This document shows positions 5,838 to 6,269 of a stretch of DNA of 6,269 bases, one piece after another. The DNA lies in contig JAGBQU010000145.1 in assembly GCA_017632755.1 (NCBI GenBank), positions 1 through 6,269 of the forward strand, read 5' to 3'. Within the stretch, counting starts at the first letter, position 1; the number at the start of each line of letters is the position of its first letter. The notes under the pieces are model-generated. The model saw only the letters and a program-made list of their open reading frames with translations. It searched no databases and was not told the origin of the DNA. Source of the DNA: Lachnospiraceae bacterium (GTDB lineage: Bacteria > Bacillota_A > Clostridia > Lachnospirales > Lachnospiraceae). Position numbers and translations under genes: made by a program.

Positions 5838-6269
5838 ATGTATTCTACCATCACATCCGGTGCCGTCTATGGCATCAACAGCTATCTTGTGTCCGTCGAG
5901 GTTGACATCTCGAACGGGCTGCCGGCGATTGATATGGTCGGCTCGCTCAGCGGCGAAGTCCGGGAGGCGAAGGAACGTGTTAAGGTCGCGCTTCATAATT
6001 CCGGATTTGCCCTGCCGGCCAGCCATATCACGATCAATTTATCGCCTGCCGACAGGCGTAAGGAAGGGAGTGCTTTCGATCTTCCCATTGCGATCGGTGT
6101 GTTAAAGAGCATGGGAAAACTGCAAATGCGCGAGGAGATGCAAGATGCCCTATTTATCGGAGAACTCGGACTTAACGGGGAGGTTCGTTTTTCGAAAGGC
6201 ATCCTTCCCATCATTCTTGAGGCCAGAAGGAGGGGGATACGGCATTGTTTTGTGCCTTATGTAAACCAA
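5838..6269 (+). CDS. comM: ComM/YifB-family Mg-chelatase-like AAA+ ATPase, N-terminal part, cut by right window edge
   Basis: The frame is open from ATG 5838 to the last base, giving 144 residues of a protein usually about 500 long. ComM is a hexameric helicase-like AAA+ protein that promotes branch migration of incoming DNA during natural transformation; in many non-competent bacteria its role is unknown. Seen: the opening YSTITSGAVYGINSYLVSVEVDISNGLPAIDMVG (residues 2-35, in line with the usual VEVDIS-GLP-F-IVG pattern), REAKERVKVAL at 42-52, and the family hallmark SPADRRKEGSAFDLPIAIG at 69-87. FIGELGLNGEVR follows at about 107-118. This is the ChlI-associated N-terminal domain; the Walker motifs and C-terminal domain lie outside. 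The third residue of the usual IVG-L-D block reads SLSGE here, a small deviation. A strong ribosome site supports the start. A pilus motor two positions away fits a DNA-uptake context but does not prove competence. Confidence 0.93.
   Translation, partial: MYSTITSGAVYGINSYLVSVEVDISNGLPAIDMVGSLSGEVREAKERVKVALHNSGFALPASHITINLSPADRRKEGSAFDLPIAIGVLKSMGKLQMREEMQDALFIGELGLNGEVRFSKGILPIILEARRRGIRHCFVPYVNQ

Overview
The window reads as a chromosomal stretch of a Firmicute of class Clostridia, most likely a Lachnospiraceae-type organism. This is inferred from the lepA-hemW gene order, a SigK-type sigma factor whose sequence resembles clostridial homologues, strong AGGAGG-like ribosome binding sites and protein wording. 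It cannot be confirmed without a database search. All six recognisable genes lie on the + strand. I see no rRNA, tRNA, CRISPR array, insertion sequence or phage gene.

Layout: (1) bases 1-1118 hold the 3' two thirds of lepA (elongation factor 4), cut by the window edge. (2) hemW overlaps lepA by ATGA at 1115-1118 and encodes a radical-SAM heme-chaperone family protein. (3) A 153-base gap carries two tandem sigma-A-type promoters, the second framed by an inverted repeat. (4) A SigK-like sigma factor follows, starting at TTG and lacking the membrane-anchoring pro-sequence of the Bacillus protein. (5) After 120 bases comes a protein with HD-GYP architecture whose catalytic signature is largely lost. 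(6) After 65 bases comes pilT, the type IV pilus retraction ATPase. (7) A 401-base noncoding gap holds a perfect 12-bp-stem hairpin, a degenerate ~50-bp tandem repeat, other inverted repeats and a ~20-bp tandem repeat. (8) The N-terminal third of a ComM/YifB-type Mg-chelatase-like AAA+ protein runs off the right edge.

How they fit together: lepA-hemW is a common housekeeping pair in this class. The block sigK-like / degenerate HD-GYP / pilT / comM suggests a surface-motility and DNA-uptake theme. A non-catalytic HD-GYP protein next to pilT could be a c-di-GMP-linked or scaffolding regulator of pilus retraction, and ComM acts on DNA taken up during transformation. That link rests on position only. 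No clearly new multi-gene system is visible. The most unusual items are the degenerate HD-GYP protein beside pilT, the vegetative-looking promoters and missing pro-sequence of the SigK-like gene, and the repeat-rich leader before comM.
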